A stretch of 64,000 bases of DNA, from NCBI RefSeq assembly GCF_943193095.1, contig NZ_CALPCV010000004.1, positions 62,001 through 126,000 on the forward strand, given 5' to 3'. The stretch's first letter is position 1; every line of letters begins with the position of its first letter. The stretch comes from Parasutterella muris (GTDB lineage: Bacteria > Pseudomonadota > Gammaproteobacteria > Burkholderiales > Burkholderiaceae_F). Below, piece by piece: positions 8,574 through 17,913 of the stretch. The position numbers were made by a program, and so were the translations under genes. The notes beneath the pieces are model-generated. The model worked only from the letters and a program-made list of their open reading frames with translations, did no database searches and was not told the origin of the DNA.

Positions 8574-9607
8574 GTTATTTCAGCTTTTATGTTTATCTAT
8601 TAACCGTCGGGGTGCTGAACATGGATGAAATAGACACGACCCATGAACAGCCTCCGGCCATCATGAGTCTCGTAAATTAAAGCAAGCCAGGTCTAAGACC
8701 AGGATGTTGACTTGCTGCGCAGTGCGCATACTACTCCCTCACGGAAGTGGGAATGATATATCAAAAAATAAACCGTCGTCAAAGATTTGGGGTTCAGATT
8801 TTGGTTTTCCTGACGGACTGTCAATTGTGAGTTAGCAAACGGTAGGAAAGTTTGATTACGGAAAAGATGAAGAATTTGTGCCGGAAGAGGGGGATTGATT
8901 TGAGAAGAGAGGGTGAGGCGCATCATATTTTTTTTAATTTAGGCGTCAGCAAGCGGATAATTTCCGAACTTACGGCTTAAATGTTGAAAATACTGCGCAC
9001 TGAAGATAATTAAACAAGCACATAGCCCCATTAAATTCAGCAAACAAAAGTTCCAAAGAATAAACGAGCCTGTCGTGCGGTAAAAAGTTTAGCCGGGGAT
9101 TTTTGATGAACGTTTTCTTCGCCCTCTGGAACAGGCGGATATATATAGGTTTTAGCGGAAGAGGAAGATTTGGCGGAAGAGGGTTTTATTCACGATGTGC
9201 CGGCGGAAAACAGTTGATGCATCCGCTTATTCGCGAGCTAATTTGTTTGAGAAAAAGCTCCCTCTGAGAGGGGATACTGAAAATCATACTTATTTTTCTA
9301 TTAAAACTCGTATCTTAACGTCGCGCGTGGATTATCTCTCTCCGCAACGTTGGTACGAGGATGATCTTGTAATCAATATACAAGTCTCCTGTGTCTGCTC
9401 AGCCCTGTATAGTTTTACGCCGATCGGGAGCGTAATCGATGTCTCCGATTGGCTGTCGAGGGTCGAGAGTTACTAGGCCGAGCTGAACAAGCAATTAAAT
9501 TCTGCGAGCAGAACCACAAATGAACAGCAACCTTGAATTTCGGATGTAGGCCAATCTGTGGGCCATTTTGTTTTGATCTTTGGAAATCCACATGGATATT
9601 GAGGTAT
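8574..9607. other. 1-kb gap with no confident gene
   Basis: Only short low-quality open frames occur here (for example 77 residues at 8693-8926 on the minus strand and 93 residues at 9195-9476 on the plus strand); neither has a recognisable domain or good ribosome-binding site. A small hairpin GGTCT/AGACC lies near 8690. The piece from 9170 to 9607 is bounded by copies of the tRNA-Ser 3' end and may be a scar of an integrated element. Confidence 0.5.
9170..9182. repeat. 13-bp copy of the tRNA-Ser 3' end (possible att scar)
   Basis: TTGGCGGAAGAGG here is identical to 9607-9619, which is the 3' end of the tRNA-Ser gene with its CCA. A further 10-bp GCGGAAGAGG lies 18 bp upstream. Direct repeats of a tRNA 3' end are typical of integrase att sites, but 13 bp is short and chance is possible. 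Confidence 0.4.
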
Positions 9608-9698
9608 TGGCGGAAGAGGTGGGATTCGAACCCACGGACGAGGATCACTCGTCGCTGGTTTTCAAGACCAGTGCATTAAACCGCTCTGCCACCCTTCC
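9608..9698 (-). tRNA. tRNA-Ser (anticodon UGA)
   Basis: 91 nt on the minus strand. It starts GGAAGGGTGGCAGAGCGG, has anticodon stem-loop CTGGTCTTGAAAACCAG with anticodon TGA, a long class II variable arm as expected for serine, T-loop GGTTCGAATCC, and an encoded CCA. The acceptor stem GGAAGGG pairs with CTCTTCC with one G-U pair, and the discriminator is G, as in serine tRNAs. Confidence 0.97.
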
Positions 9699-9936
9699 GT
9701 AAGCGGAAGCCTGAATTATACGCAAAAATCATTTGTCTGCAAGCGATGGTGGTTGCTCTGGATGTCACAGACAATAAGATTGTCTTGTGCAATGGTTGTC
9801 ATCGAGGTCATAAGGTGACGTTATAAAGTTGGTGCGACAGGCCTGACATCTCAGAACTTCATAATAAAAATGTTTATTCATAACTAATATATGTGATAAT
9901 CGCTTGGTAGAGTCAATCTCAACCTAAGGAGAACAA

Positions 9937-11160
9937 ATGACTAAACGCAGAACTTTTATATCCGGCTGTCTCGTTGCCGGTTCACTTCCTTCTACAGTAT
10001 TTGCCGCAGCCGGCAATGATTACGCTGATGATTTCAATATGCAGCAATATTTGAAGGAATTGGATGAGCTTATCTCTATCGATTCAAAATCCGGATATAT
10101 TGAAGGCGCAAACCGGATCGCGGATATTCTTGAGAAACGCTTCAAATCGGTCGGCTGGACTGTGACAACTAAGGATTGCGAGGGCCGAGGAAAGGCGTTG
10201 GTTGCAACTAACACGCCGAATCAAAACCACTACGACGTTGTTTTGGCTATCCATTCGGATACGGTTCAACCTGTTGGAAACGCGGCAAAGTACCCTTTGA
10301 CCATTAAAGACAACATCGCCCACGGTGCGGGCGTTGCCGATGATAAAAGTTCTTTAAACGCGGTTTGGTGGATTTGTAAAAAGATTCCGCCTGAAGCGCT
10401 ACGTAAACTGAATATCGCTGTTGTTCTTAATCCGGGAGAAGAGTCCGGTTCTCCTGCCTCCCGCAGCTTCATGGACGAACAGGCGAAGAAAACAGATATC
10501 GCTTTAGTTTACGAACCCGGCCGCCCCGGAAACGGTTTTGTGCGATCTAGAAAAGGCTCGATGTTCTTAACTATTAACTTCCACGGAAGACCCGCACACG
10601 CAGGTAATAATCCGGAGCAGGGAAGAAATGCTATTGAGGCGATGGCTAAAGCTATTCCGGAAATTAAAGCGATTGCATCGGAATATAAAGATGTGACGCT
10701 TAATGCGGATGTAGTAAAAGGCGGGACAACGGCAAACACGATTGCAGAAGATGCGACGGTTGTGTTTGACTTCAGATTCTTTAATGATCAGACGAGAGAT
10801 GCGGTACTCGATAAGATCGAAGCTCTGTGCAAGCGTGGTTTCGCACCCGATGTGACGTCAGAGCTTAAATATGTCGCTAAGAGTTCAGCCTTAGCGCATA
10901 CCGATAAGTCTCAGAAAGTAATTGATTTGGTTAACAAAGCGGCTTCGGAGCTTGGACAGCCTGATCCGAAATGGATGGATGTCGGCGGAGCTTCCGACGG
11001 TAACCGTTTCTCAGGAGGCGGAGCAGCAGTCGCTTGCGCAATGGGTGTCATCGGCGGAGATCTTCATCATCCGGAAAAAGAATGGTCTGACATGTCGAGC
11101 GTTAAACCCCGAATCGCTCTTGGTCGTAAAGTGCTTGAGCTGATTGCTCAGCAGAAGTAA
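9937..11160 (+). CDS. Tat-exported M20-family metallopeptidase (glutamate carboxypeptidase-like)
   Basis: A 407-residue zinc peptidase of the M20 family. The N terminus TKRRTFISGCLVAG...VFA is a twin-arginine signal peptide, so it should act folded in the periplasm. Metal and catalytic motifs are in order: AIHSDTVQPV (first His/Asp), GVADDKSS (bridging Asp), NPGEESGS (catalytic Glu pair), YEPGRPG (metal Asp replaced by Glu, as often in this branch), and HHPEKEWSD (last His). The lid domain with RPAHAGNNPEQGRNAIEAMA lies in the middle. Likely products are amino acids from C-terminal or folate-type substrates; the exact substrate is unknown. AAGGAGAACAAATG sets the start. Confidence 0.88.
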   Translation: MTKRRTFISGCLVAGSLPSTVFAAAGNDYADDFNMQQYLKELDELISIDSKSGYIEGANRIADILEKRFKSVGWTVTTKDCEGRGKALVATNTPNQNHYDVVLAIHSDTVQPVGNAAKYPLTIKDNIAHGAGVADDKSSLNAVWWICKKIPPEALRKLNIAVVLNPGEESGSPASRSFMDEQAKKTDIALVYEPGRPGNGFVRSRKGSMFLTINFHGRPAHAGNNPEQGRNAIEAMAKAIPEIKAIASEYKDVTLNADVVKGGTTANTIAEDATVVFDFRFFNDQTRDAVLDKIEALCKRGFAPDVTSELKYVAKSSALAHTDKSQKVIDLVNKAASELGQPDPKWMDVGGASDGNRFSGGGAAVACAMGVIGGDLHHPEKEWSDMSSVKPRIALGRKVLELIAQQK

Positions 11161-11168
11161 TCATTTAA

Positions 11169-11201
11169 TTTTGAGAGGGCTAAAATCGAGCCCTCTCAAA
11201 A
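11169..11201. terminator. Long inverted repeat after the M20 gene
   Basis: TTTTGAGAGGGC, 9-nt loop, GCCCTCTCAAAA. The stem is perfect, but the A and T runs flank it in the order that lets them pair, so it lacks a free U tract on the plus strand. Termination or mRNA 3'-end protection are both possible. Confidence 0.5.
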
Positions 11202-11379
11202 ACTCTCGGTTTAATTGTCACGGTCTAAAAATAGTTCATTTTTCACCCGGTGCGTTAGATATTGATGCGCCCCGAAAAAAGCACTGAACAAAACTAGGCG
11301 GTTTTTGAAGCAAGCGCCACTAACTCCATTTACGGAGTGTTTGTCACCGTACAGCCTAATTCTTTACGGGCATTGTCGC

Positions 11380-11789
11380 TTATCCGTGCATTTTAAATGC
11401 TCTAATTAAAGCAAGCGCCCGTATAGAGGCAGGTTGCACCGTATTTGGCGCTTCATAGGTTGAATCTGATAGGGATGCGTTGATGTCGAGCTGCACACCT
11501 GTATCCTCTGCAACTAGCGCGAGAGAAAAATCAGCCTTTAGAGCACTACTGGAATCATTCGAAACAGCTCAGCCACTAACAGAGGCAACCCAAACGCCAT
11601 CGCTGCGTCTGAAACGATCAAAGCGGATCACGCTCGTGCTATTCGGAAACGCACAATCGGCGTTCGCCTATACGTCGATTGGTCCGGTTGCACGGTATCC
11701 ACTGAATCAGAGTAAATATTTGATCCCGCTCTGGCTAAGAATTTGATTGTCTCCCATGCATTGGGTCGATCGCCCGGGCTTGAGTACAT
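11380..11789 (-). pseudogene. Decayed gene, phage tail-fibre-like C-terminal region
   Basis: On the minus strand a protein-like reading runs through two frames. One frame (about 11789 to 11700) gives SSPGDRPNAWETIKFLARAG; the second (about 11697 to 11380) gives PNSTSVIRFDRF, SDGVWVASVSG, LALVAEDTGVQLDI and ends QPASIRALALIRAFKMHG. The second frame is broken by a TAG at 11668-11670 and a TGA at 11569-11571. The end motif (V/T)QPASIRALALIRAF resembles the C termini of prophage tail-fibre proteins. Two stops and a frame change argue for a dead gene. The family call is from memory and tentative; the lack of an intact frame is directly seen. Confidence 0.45.
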
Positions 11790-11966
11790 TTACGTAGAAC
11801 AACTAAGCTGATCCGTTTCCTGTTTTAATTACTGATACGGCTCTTTTGAAATTCCTGAGTCTCAACTCAACAAAGATACTTCCCGAAATGGAAGCAGGAA
11901 TGATCGATCGTTCAACTAACAGATTAAATTATCAGTATCTTTTATTGATAGATATGGAGGTGTCGT

Positions 11967-12113
11967 ATGAAAAAGATCGTTATGGCTATTATCTCTGCTG
12001 CTTTCATTTTCTCTGTAACCGGCTGCAATACAGTTAAAGGCGTTGGCCAGGATGTCTCTAAAGTCGGTCAGGGTATTGATAATGCGGCTCAGGATGTATC
12101 CAATAAGCTTTAA
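11967..12113 (+). CDS. Entericidin-family small lipoprotein (1)
   Basis: A 48-residue protein: signal peptide MKKIVMAIISAAFIFSVTGC with a lipobox (VTGC), then NTVKGVGQDVSKVGQGIDNAAQDVSNKL, the short amphipathic helix of entericidin A/B-type lipoproteins. ATGGAGGTGTCGTATG provides a good ribosome-binding site. Entericidins are membrane lipoproteins; in E. coli a tandem antidote/toxin pair is known. Here a second, longer homologue follows 31 bp downstream, so the two may be co-expressed. Confidence 0.85.
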   Translation: MKKIVMAIISAAFIFSVTGCNTVKGVGQDVSKVGQGIDNAAQDVSNKL

Positions 12114-12144
12114 GTATTTATAACTTCCGTAGCAAAGGGAAAAA

Positions 12145-12354
12145 ATGAAAAAGCTAAGCTTTCTGGCGATTCTTGCCGCTATGATGTTTGCGTTTTCCGG
12201 TTGCAACACAATCAGTGGAATAGGTAAAGACGTTTCGGCAGTCGGCAGAAGCGTCGACCATGCTGCGACAAAGACGTCAGCAAAGATTTCTTCCAAGACA
12301 AGTTCTTCAGGCAGCTCGTCGCAGCCAGCAGAATCATCGGCTGAACCGAAGTAA
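12145..12354 (+). CDS. Entericidin-family small lipoprotein (2)
   Basis: A 69-residue lipoprotein with lipobox FSGC after a hydrophobic signal, then NTISGIGKDVSAVGRSVDHAATKTSAK, closely similar to the preceding gene. It adds a Ser/Lys-rich tail (SSKTSSSGSSSQPAESS) that the first lacks. AAAGGGAAAAATG sets the start. Likely anchored in the inner leaflet of the outer membrane. Which, if either, of the two acts as toxin or antidote cannot be told from sequence. Confidence 0.82.
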   Translation: MKKLSFLAILAAMMFAFSGCNTISGIGKDVSAVGRSVDHAATKTSAKISSKTSSSGSSSQPAESSAEPK

Positions 12355-12367
12355 ATCGGTCTGATTT

Positions 12368-12403
12368 ATGAAATTGTCGGAGCTGAAGCTCCGACAATTT
12401 CAT
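12368..12403. terminator. Perfect 16-bp hairpin after the entericidin pair
   Basis: ATGAAATTGTCGGAGC, loop TGAA, GCTCCGACAATTTCAT. Very stable, but no U run follows on the plus strand, so it may act as an mRNA 3' end more than a classical terminator. Confidence 0.6.
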
Positions 12404-12873
12404 GGTGGTATGTATTAAATACAAAAAACTCAAGCAGCTAGTTCTGAGCAGTTAAATAATCCGTTTGATGCGGGGCTTAGACTGTCATTTTATTTTTCTT
12501 TGTTTTCCCGTAGATAACGTTTTCTTCTCGGTTTATCTAAAAATTTTGCCTTGCTATTCCCTCCGGGCTGGATCATTTTTTTTACCATCTTTTTAAAAAC
12601 TGTTTAACTATATTTCCGAGCTTATTGGATTAAGACGGGGTGTTTTGTAAGTTTAGTGTTCTTTAACTCTATGAAAATTGCGTAAATCACAATAAGGAGG
12701 GGTGGATTTAATATTCATTGGGTAACTTATTGTTTTAAAATTAAATAAATTTGAAATTTATTCATATTCAGTCCAAGAGTTACGTATTTTCTTTGGAGGA
12801 AGTCGATAATCAGTGTAATATGGTGGAAATCTTTTCTTACAAAGATGATTCCCTTTTACTTCCAAGGAAGACT
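12404..12873. other. 470-bp AT-rich leader upstream of the autotransporter
   Basis: No confident gene. AAGGAGGGG at about 12693-12701 looks like a strong ribosome-binding site but no usable start codon or frame follows it. The reading frame of the autotransporter is open back to 12751 with a TTG, but the signal-peptide start at 12874 is better supported. Promoter position unclear. Confidence 0.4.
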
Positions 12874-15800
12874 ATGAATAAAACCTATAAAGTCGTATTT
12901 AATCCTGTCACTTCGACATGGACTCCGGTGAGTGAAGTTTCCAGATCTCGTGGAAAGTCCGGTCTGAGATCTTCTCTGTCCAAGTTGGCGATTGCCGTAG
13001 CGTGCGGACTTTTTTCGGTTTCGCATGCAGCAACGTATGATGCTTCCATTTACGCGCAGTCAGGTCAAACTGTCACGGTTAATCAGCCGGCCCTGACTAT
13101 ATTGAAGGTACCGGTGGTGACGAGCCGATTATCGGCATTATTGCGGAGAGCGGTTCGGTCGTGAATGTTAATGCTGACATCGTTGACATGAACCTTACAG
13201 CACCGATTTCCCATACTAAGGCGATTGTTGCGGCAGGGGGCGAAGGTCCAGGTGCACAGATTAATATGGATGCGAAGCAGATTTCCATCTTTATGAATGG
13301 CGGAGGGCGCGGAGTTGAGTCAAATTGGGGCTCTTCAATTAACATGAACGCCTCTGAATCGATTTTGATTTCTACAAGAGCGAATGTAGGCAAATCATAT
13401 GGAATTCTGGTTGACGGGTATGGCGGTGGCCAAGGCTCTACGCTTTCCATTCAGGCTCCGGATATTAAAGTTTCCACGTATGTGAGAGGCGAAAATGAAA
13501 ACAGGATAAATGCTGTTTACCTTCGCTCTAATCAAATAAATCTCCATAGTCTTTCTCTTGGAACAGAAAACGCAAAGAATATTGCAATCGATCTGACGAT
13601 TGAAAAGACTGCTCCGGAAGCCAACGCTATTAACATAACAGGAGGTTCCGCGGTTATCGGCAATAATGACGCTGCTGTGTCCATCAATGTTGTTAACAAC
13701 GGTACGGAAGAAACAGCCTACGCTCGCGGAATTCAGGTTACAGGAGAAGACAGCAGTCTCACGATCAATGCATCCCGCTTGGACGTTTCGGTCACCAGTA
13801 ATTTCAAACCGGTTGCCTTTAAAGTTAGTGACAACGCTGCTGTAACAGTTAATGCGCCGACTTCTATAACAGTAAGAGGCGGAAGTAATCAGGATTATGC
13901 TAGCGAAGGTATCAGAAATTCCTACTTATCGAATGGAATGTCCCCGGCTACATCAGAATTTGTATTTAATAAGTCAGTAATTGTGGATGTCTCCGCAGAA
14001 CAAGGGGCACGCGGCGTATGTGTTCTCAACGGACAACCTTCCAATATTTCAACGAGACCTAATGACCACGGCGGTTTGATAACTTTCAACTCTGACCTGA
14101 CTGTCTCTGCAAATAGCTCAGGGAGAAACGCCAGGGGCATTGCTCTGGACAATGATTTCTTAGACGGAACACATCCGACAACTCCGCTTGGAGACCCTGG
14201 ATCAGGCGCATTCCTTGTTGTTAAAGGCAATCTTTCATCGAATGCTGTTGCTAAGAGTAATGCGGCAGCTATTGATCTCAATGACAATGCCGGTCTCACG
14301 GCTGGTTCTCTGAACCTTTCTGCCGTGTCTCAAACTGCCGGTGCTTACGGTATCAATGTTGACGGCAGTACCGGAAATGTCTACGCCAGCGGCAGTGAAA
14401 TGAATATTTCCGCTGAATCCCAAGGTAATGGCGAAGAAGCTATGGCAGCGGGTGTTGCAGTTCAGGGCGGCAGTGTCACCTTAAGAGCTCCGGTTATTAA
14501 TATTTCCGCCAAAGCTCCGGAAGAAGCAGCATGGGCTGTTGGCCTTGCACTTGATACAGGAGCGCATGTCAGCATTGGTCAGGAAGGCGCTAAAGTAACA
14601 CTGAATTCCGTTGGCGTTGACAGTGATGCAATCTATATTGGCGATAGCGGAACAGTGGAACTTATCGGTTCCATTGATATTCCCAACGGAAATCTGGACA
14701 TCGGCTACGGCGGTAGTGTTACCGTTAAAGGCGACATCGCTTTGGATGACCTCGGAAGAATCAATCCCGATGGCGGTAACGCGCTCATGATCGACGGCCA
14801 GCTCACAACGACCAGTGACCAGGTTTTCCTTAAAGCCGCAGGCGAAAGCCAGGCAACGGTCGGCGGTCTTGTCTCCGGTCTTGACGGACGGATTAACTTT
14901 GCTCCCACAGGATCGGTTCTTGTTCTTACAGATCCGGTGTTCACGATGGAATATCTGAAGAGTGCGATGGCAACATACACTCGTCCGGAAACTATTACCA
15001 TGACCGGTAAAATGGTTGATCTGACCGCCGGCAACATCGGTGATCTGACCAACCCGAACCTGCCTTCGAGTACCTTAACCTGGAACAGCAGCATCACTAT
15101 CACAGGCAATCAAATCAGCGGCAGCTATGCTGTGGTAGGCAACGTTGACATGGGCAACGGACAAACACTCGAAATCGACGCCGGAAAAGATAAGAATTTC
15201 ACAATTACCGGTGCGGGTGGAAGTCTCATTACTTCCCTTAAGCCTACCATCGAATTGGTGATTAAGAGTGAAGGGCAGCTGCAGCTTGGCGGCTCGGAAC
15301 TTACAGAAGACTCTACGCTTACCGGCAGCGTCGTTGCCCAGACTGATGCCGTTTTAAGCATCAAAGGCGCCACAGGCAAAGAGCTGACGAACTTCCACAT
15401 CACCGGCAGTCTGACAGCAGATGCGAATGCACATGTCACGATCGATGACAATGCGCAGGTAAACATCTCTGATGTAGTGATCGGTAAGAACGCTCAGTTC
15501 ACAATTGGTTCGCCGCAGAATAAGAGCGGATTCGGCATGCTTCTGGCATCTACACTCAAGCAGATGGGGATTCTGTTCATTGATCCGGACTGGTCTGCTA
15601 AACCCAGCCTGACGCTGGCAAACGAAGTTGAATTCGGCGCTGACTCTCAAACCGTTGTGGGTCAGAACTCTCAGCTGATCATCGGTTCTTCTGACGAAAA
15701 CCTGATTGCAAACACTCTGTCAGCCAACAACCTTAAGTTTGCGGAAGACGGTATCACCGCTGCCGCTTATATTGCCAAGCCGATTAATTTAAACGGCGGC

Positions 15801-17207
15801 AGTTTCGTTGTTGACGGTTCTTTAAACGAGATTCCGGAAGCGGCACCCGGCTCGATGGTTATCGCAGAAAACGGCTTCCTTGGTGTAACGGCTGACAACG
15901 ACTCTGCATTAGGCAAGTCGGTCTTGATTTCCGGTACAGATCTGAAGTTCGAAGAAGGCAGCTACCTGTATGTTGACCTTTCTGAAGTGACCGAAGGCGG
16001 CGATCTGCAGCTCAAGCTTGCCGACAATGTTATCGGTTTGGAAGATGTGTATCAGAACAACCATCTGCTCTTTAAGGATTCCGGACTTTGGTTTGACTTT
16101 GCGGTTCAGGACGGTGTCATTATCGCTTCCTATGATCCGATCGGCCAGATGCCTGAATTAATCGCGCCGAATGTCATGCGTGAAGCCTTGATTAGCGGCG
16201 GTGCATATTCGGATACGATCCGTGATCTGATCTCCAACTTAGGCAGCGAAGGCGCTTCCCGCGAACTCAATCGCGCAGCTGCGGCCGGTGCGGCTTCCGG
16301 AGCCCAGATTGTTGCGCTGAACGCCGGTTCCATGATCATTGATTCAGTTGAACAGCATGGTTCTCTGCTGGCTGCTTACGCACATGATAAATCCGGTGCC
16401 GATCTGTGGATTGATCTCAACAGCTCCTTCAGCAAGGCTTCTTCTTACGAAGTTGGCTCTGCCTCCTACGGTTATAAGAGTGACTTAGCCGGTGCGACAG
16501 TCGGTGTGGATTACGCATTTGGCAACGGCGCTGCCGCCGGTGTTGCGCTCAGTATCGGTACAGGTTCTCTGCGCGGCCAGAATCTTGGCTCCGGCGTCAA
16601 GAACTCTGTTAACTATCAAGGTGTGAACCTCTACGGTACATGGGCAACAGAATATGCCAACATCATCGGTTCAATCGGTTATCTGCGCACAGAAAACAAG
16701 ATCTCTTCTTCTCTGAGCTCCAAGCAGAAAGTTCACGGCAACAGCTTCACAGCCGCGGTTAGAGCAGAGAAGTCTCTTGAACTGAATCCGTCGATTACGG
16801 TAACGCCTCATGTTGGAGTTCGTTATCTGCATACTGATATTGATGATGTCAAACTTGGCGTCTTCAAGTTCAGCAACAAGAAGACAAATCTTGTTCAGGT
16901 ACCGTTCGGTGTTGCGTTTAATGCGAACCTCAAAGCGCCCTGCGGCGCAGAGGTTAAACCGTTCATTGATCTCACAATCGCTCCGGCGTTTGGTGATCGC
17001 AAGGTTAACAACAAGGTTGGTTATGCGGCCGGCTTAGCCAGCGATACGCTTGACACAAGAATCGCTGACAATGCGATGTATTCTGCGAAGATTGGTGTGA
17101 ACGCCACTAAGGGCGCTCATTCCTTCACGCTGAATTACGGTATTGGCGGAGCTAACCACGGTCGTGTCGATCAGGCACTTCAGGCAGGTTACCGTTATTC
17201 CTTCTAA
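12874..17207 (+). CDS. Giant autotransporter (type V), interrupted by one frameshift near 13095
   Basis: The start MNKTYKVVFNPVTSTWTPVSE is an extended signal peptide region, followed by a hydrophobic core ending VSHAA, with AAGGAAG as ribosome-binding site. After about 75 codons the frame changes: the stretch TVTVNQP runs on to a stop at 13164, while the reading DYIEGTGGDEPIIGIIAESG continues in the next frame to 17207. One extra base near 13093-13102 would restore a single ~1444-residue protein. The passenger is a long, repetitive, Asn/Ser/Gly/Val-rich likely beta-helix; the last ~280 residues (from about 16330) form the autotransporter barrel ending in YRYSF. It should be exported to or through the outer membrane. 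Passenger role unknown; adhesin-like. Confidence 0.82.
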
Positions 17208-17233
17208 TGATGTCTCCTAGTTAGTTGGAAAAA

Positions 17234-17267
17234 GGGCCTTAACTGCGGAAATCTGCGGTTAAGGCCC
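17234..17267 (+). terminator. Hairpin after the autotransporter
   Basis: GGGCCTTAAC/GTTAAGGCCC stem enclosing TGCGGAAATCTGCG; 27 bp after the stop codon. Confidence 0.65.
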
Positions 17268-17354
17268 AAATTGTTTCTGAAGAAGAGACACGTCGAAGCT
17301 TTGTTTTAAGCGCAGAAGAGTGCGCGGAAAGTTATGATCAAGTTATGGATTTAA

Positions 17355-17403
17355 AGACAAAAAGAATGCCCGTTCTGCAGATAGTGCCGCAGAGCGGGCA
17401 TTG
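17355..17403 (-). terminator. Intrinsic terminator for the small secreted protein gene
   Basis: AATGCCCG..CTGC pairs with GCAG..CGGGCATT; on the minus strand the stem is followed by CTTTTTGTCTTT. Confidence 0.7.
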
Positions 17404-17473
17404 ATTCTTTTAGCGCCTAATACGGCGCGTCGGAAAAACTTCCGAGATGTTTGTACGGCGTTCGCCGCAGTGA

Positions 17474-17788
17474 TTACTTAGTCAGAGCCGTGCAGCGGCT
17501 GTCACGCTTTTGTTCAATTTCAGACACGAAGAAGTTGCCTTCACGGTCGATATCACCGTCAACTTTTACACAAGTACCGACTTTAATTTCTGTACCGCGT
17601 CTGCTGTCAATGTGCGTGCGCTGATCAGCCGTAAAGGTCTTTCCGCCGATGACCCATGTCTGTTCCGCAGAACCGGTTGCAGGCATCTGCTCAACTCGGC
17701 CGTAGAAGCCGTCATGACCGTGCGCATAAACTGTTCCGGCGGCCATAAGAGCGATGGCGGCGGTAAAAACTGTCTTAGTTAATTTCAT
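17474..17788 (-). CDS. Small secreted/periplasmic protein, OB-fold-like
   Basis: A 104-residue protein with a Sec signal peptide (MKLTKTVFTAAIALMAAGTVYA, cut before HGHDG). The mature part, GFYGRVEQMP, TWVIGGKTFTADQRTHID, GTEIKVGTCVKVDGDIDREGNFFVSEIEQ, looks like a small beta-barrel of the bacterial OB-fold type found in periplasmic stress or ligand-binding proteins. The GxVxVxGxxxxxGxFxxxxI pattern is the main clue. A strong ribosome-binding site TTTTGGAGGTG precedes the ATG. It is monocistronic. Function unknown. Confidence 0.65.
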   Translation of the reverse strand: MKLTKTVFTAAIALMAAGTVYAHGHDGFYGRVEQMPATGSAEQTWVIGGKTFTADQRTHIDSRRGTEIKVGTCVKVDGDIDREGNFFVSEIEQKRDSRCTALTK

Positions 17789-17865
17789 GGTTATTCACCT
17801 CCAAAAGTTGAGTTCAGTGTAGGTTCTTAATGGGGTAACGACGAATAACACGTCTAAATTAGGTA

Positions 17866-17894
17866 CAAAAAATGCGGCCGTAAAGGCCGCATTT
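17866..17894 (-). terminator. Intrinsic terminator of putP
   Basis: AAATGCGGCC, loop, GGCCGCATTT; on the minus strand the stem runs into TTTTTTG. Confidence 0.85.
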
Positions 17895-17913
17895 AGAAAT
17901 TAATTTATTGAAA

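Noticed and set aside
9195..9476. 93-codon plus-strand frame near the tRNA-Ser
   Set aside because: No ribosome-binding site, no recognisable features; lies in the possible att scar.
11480..11746. 88-codon plus-strand frame
   Set aside because: Overlaps the minus-strand decayed gene, which reads more like protein; no ribosome-binding site.
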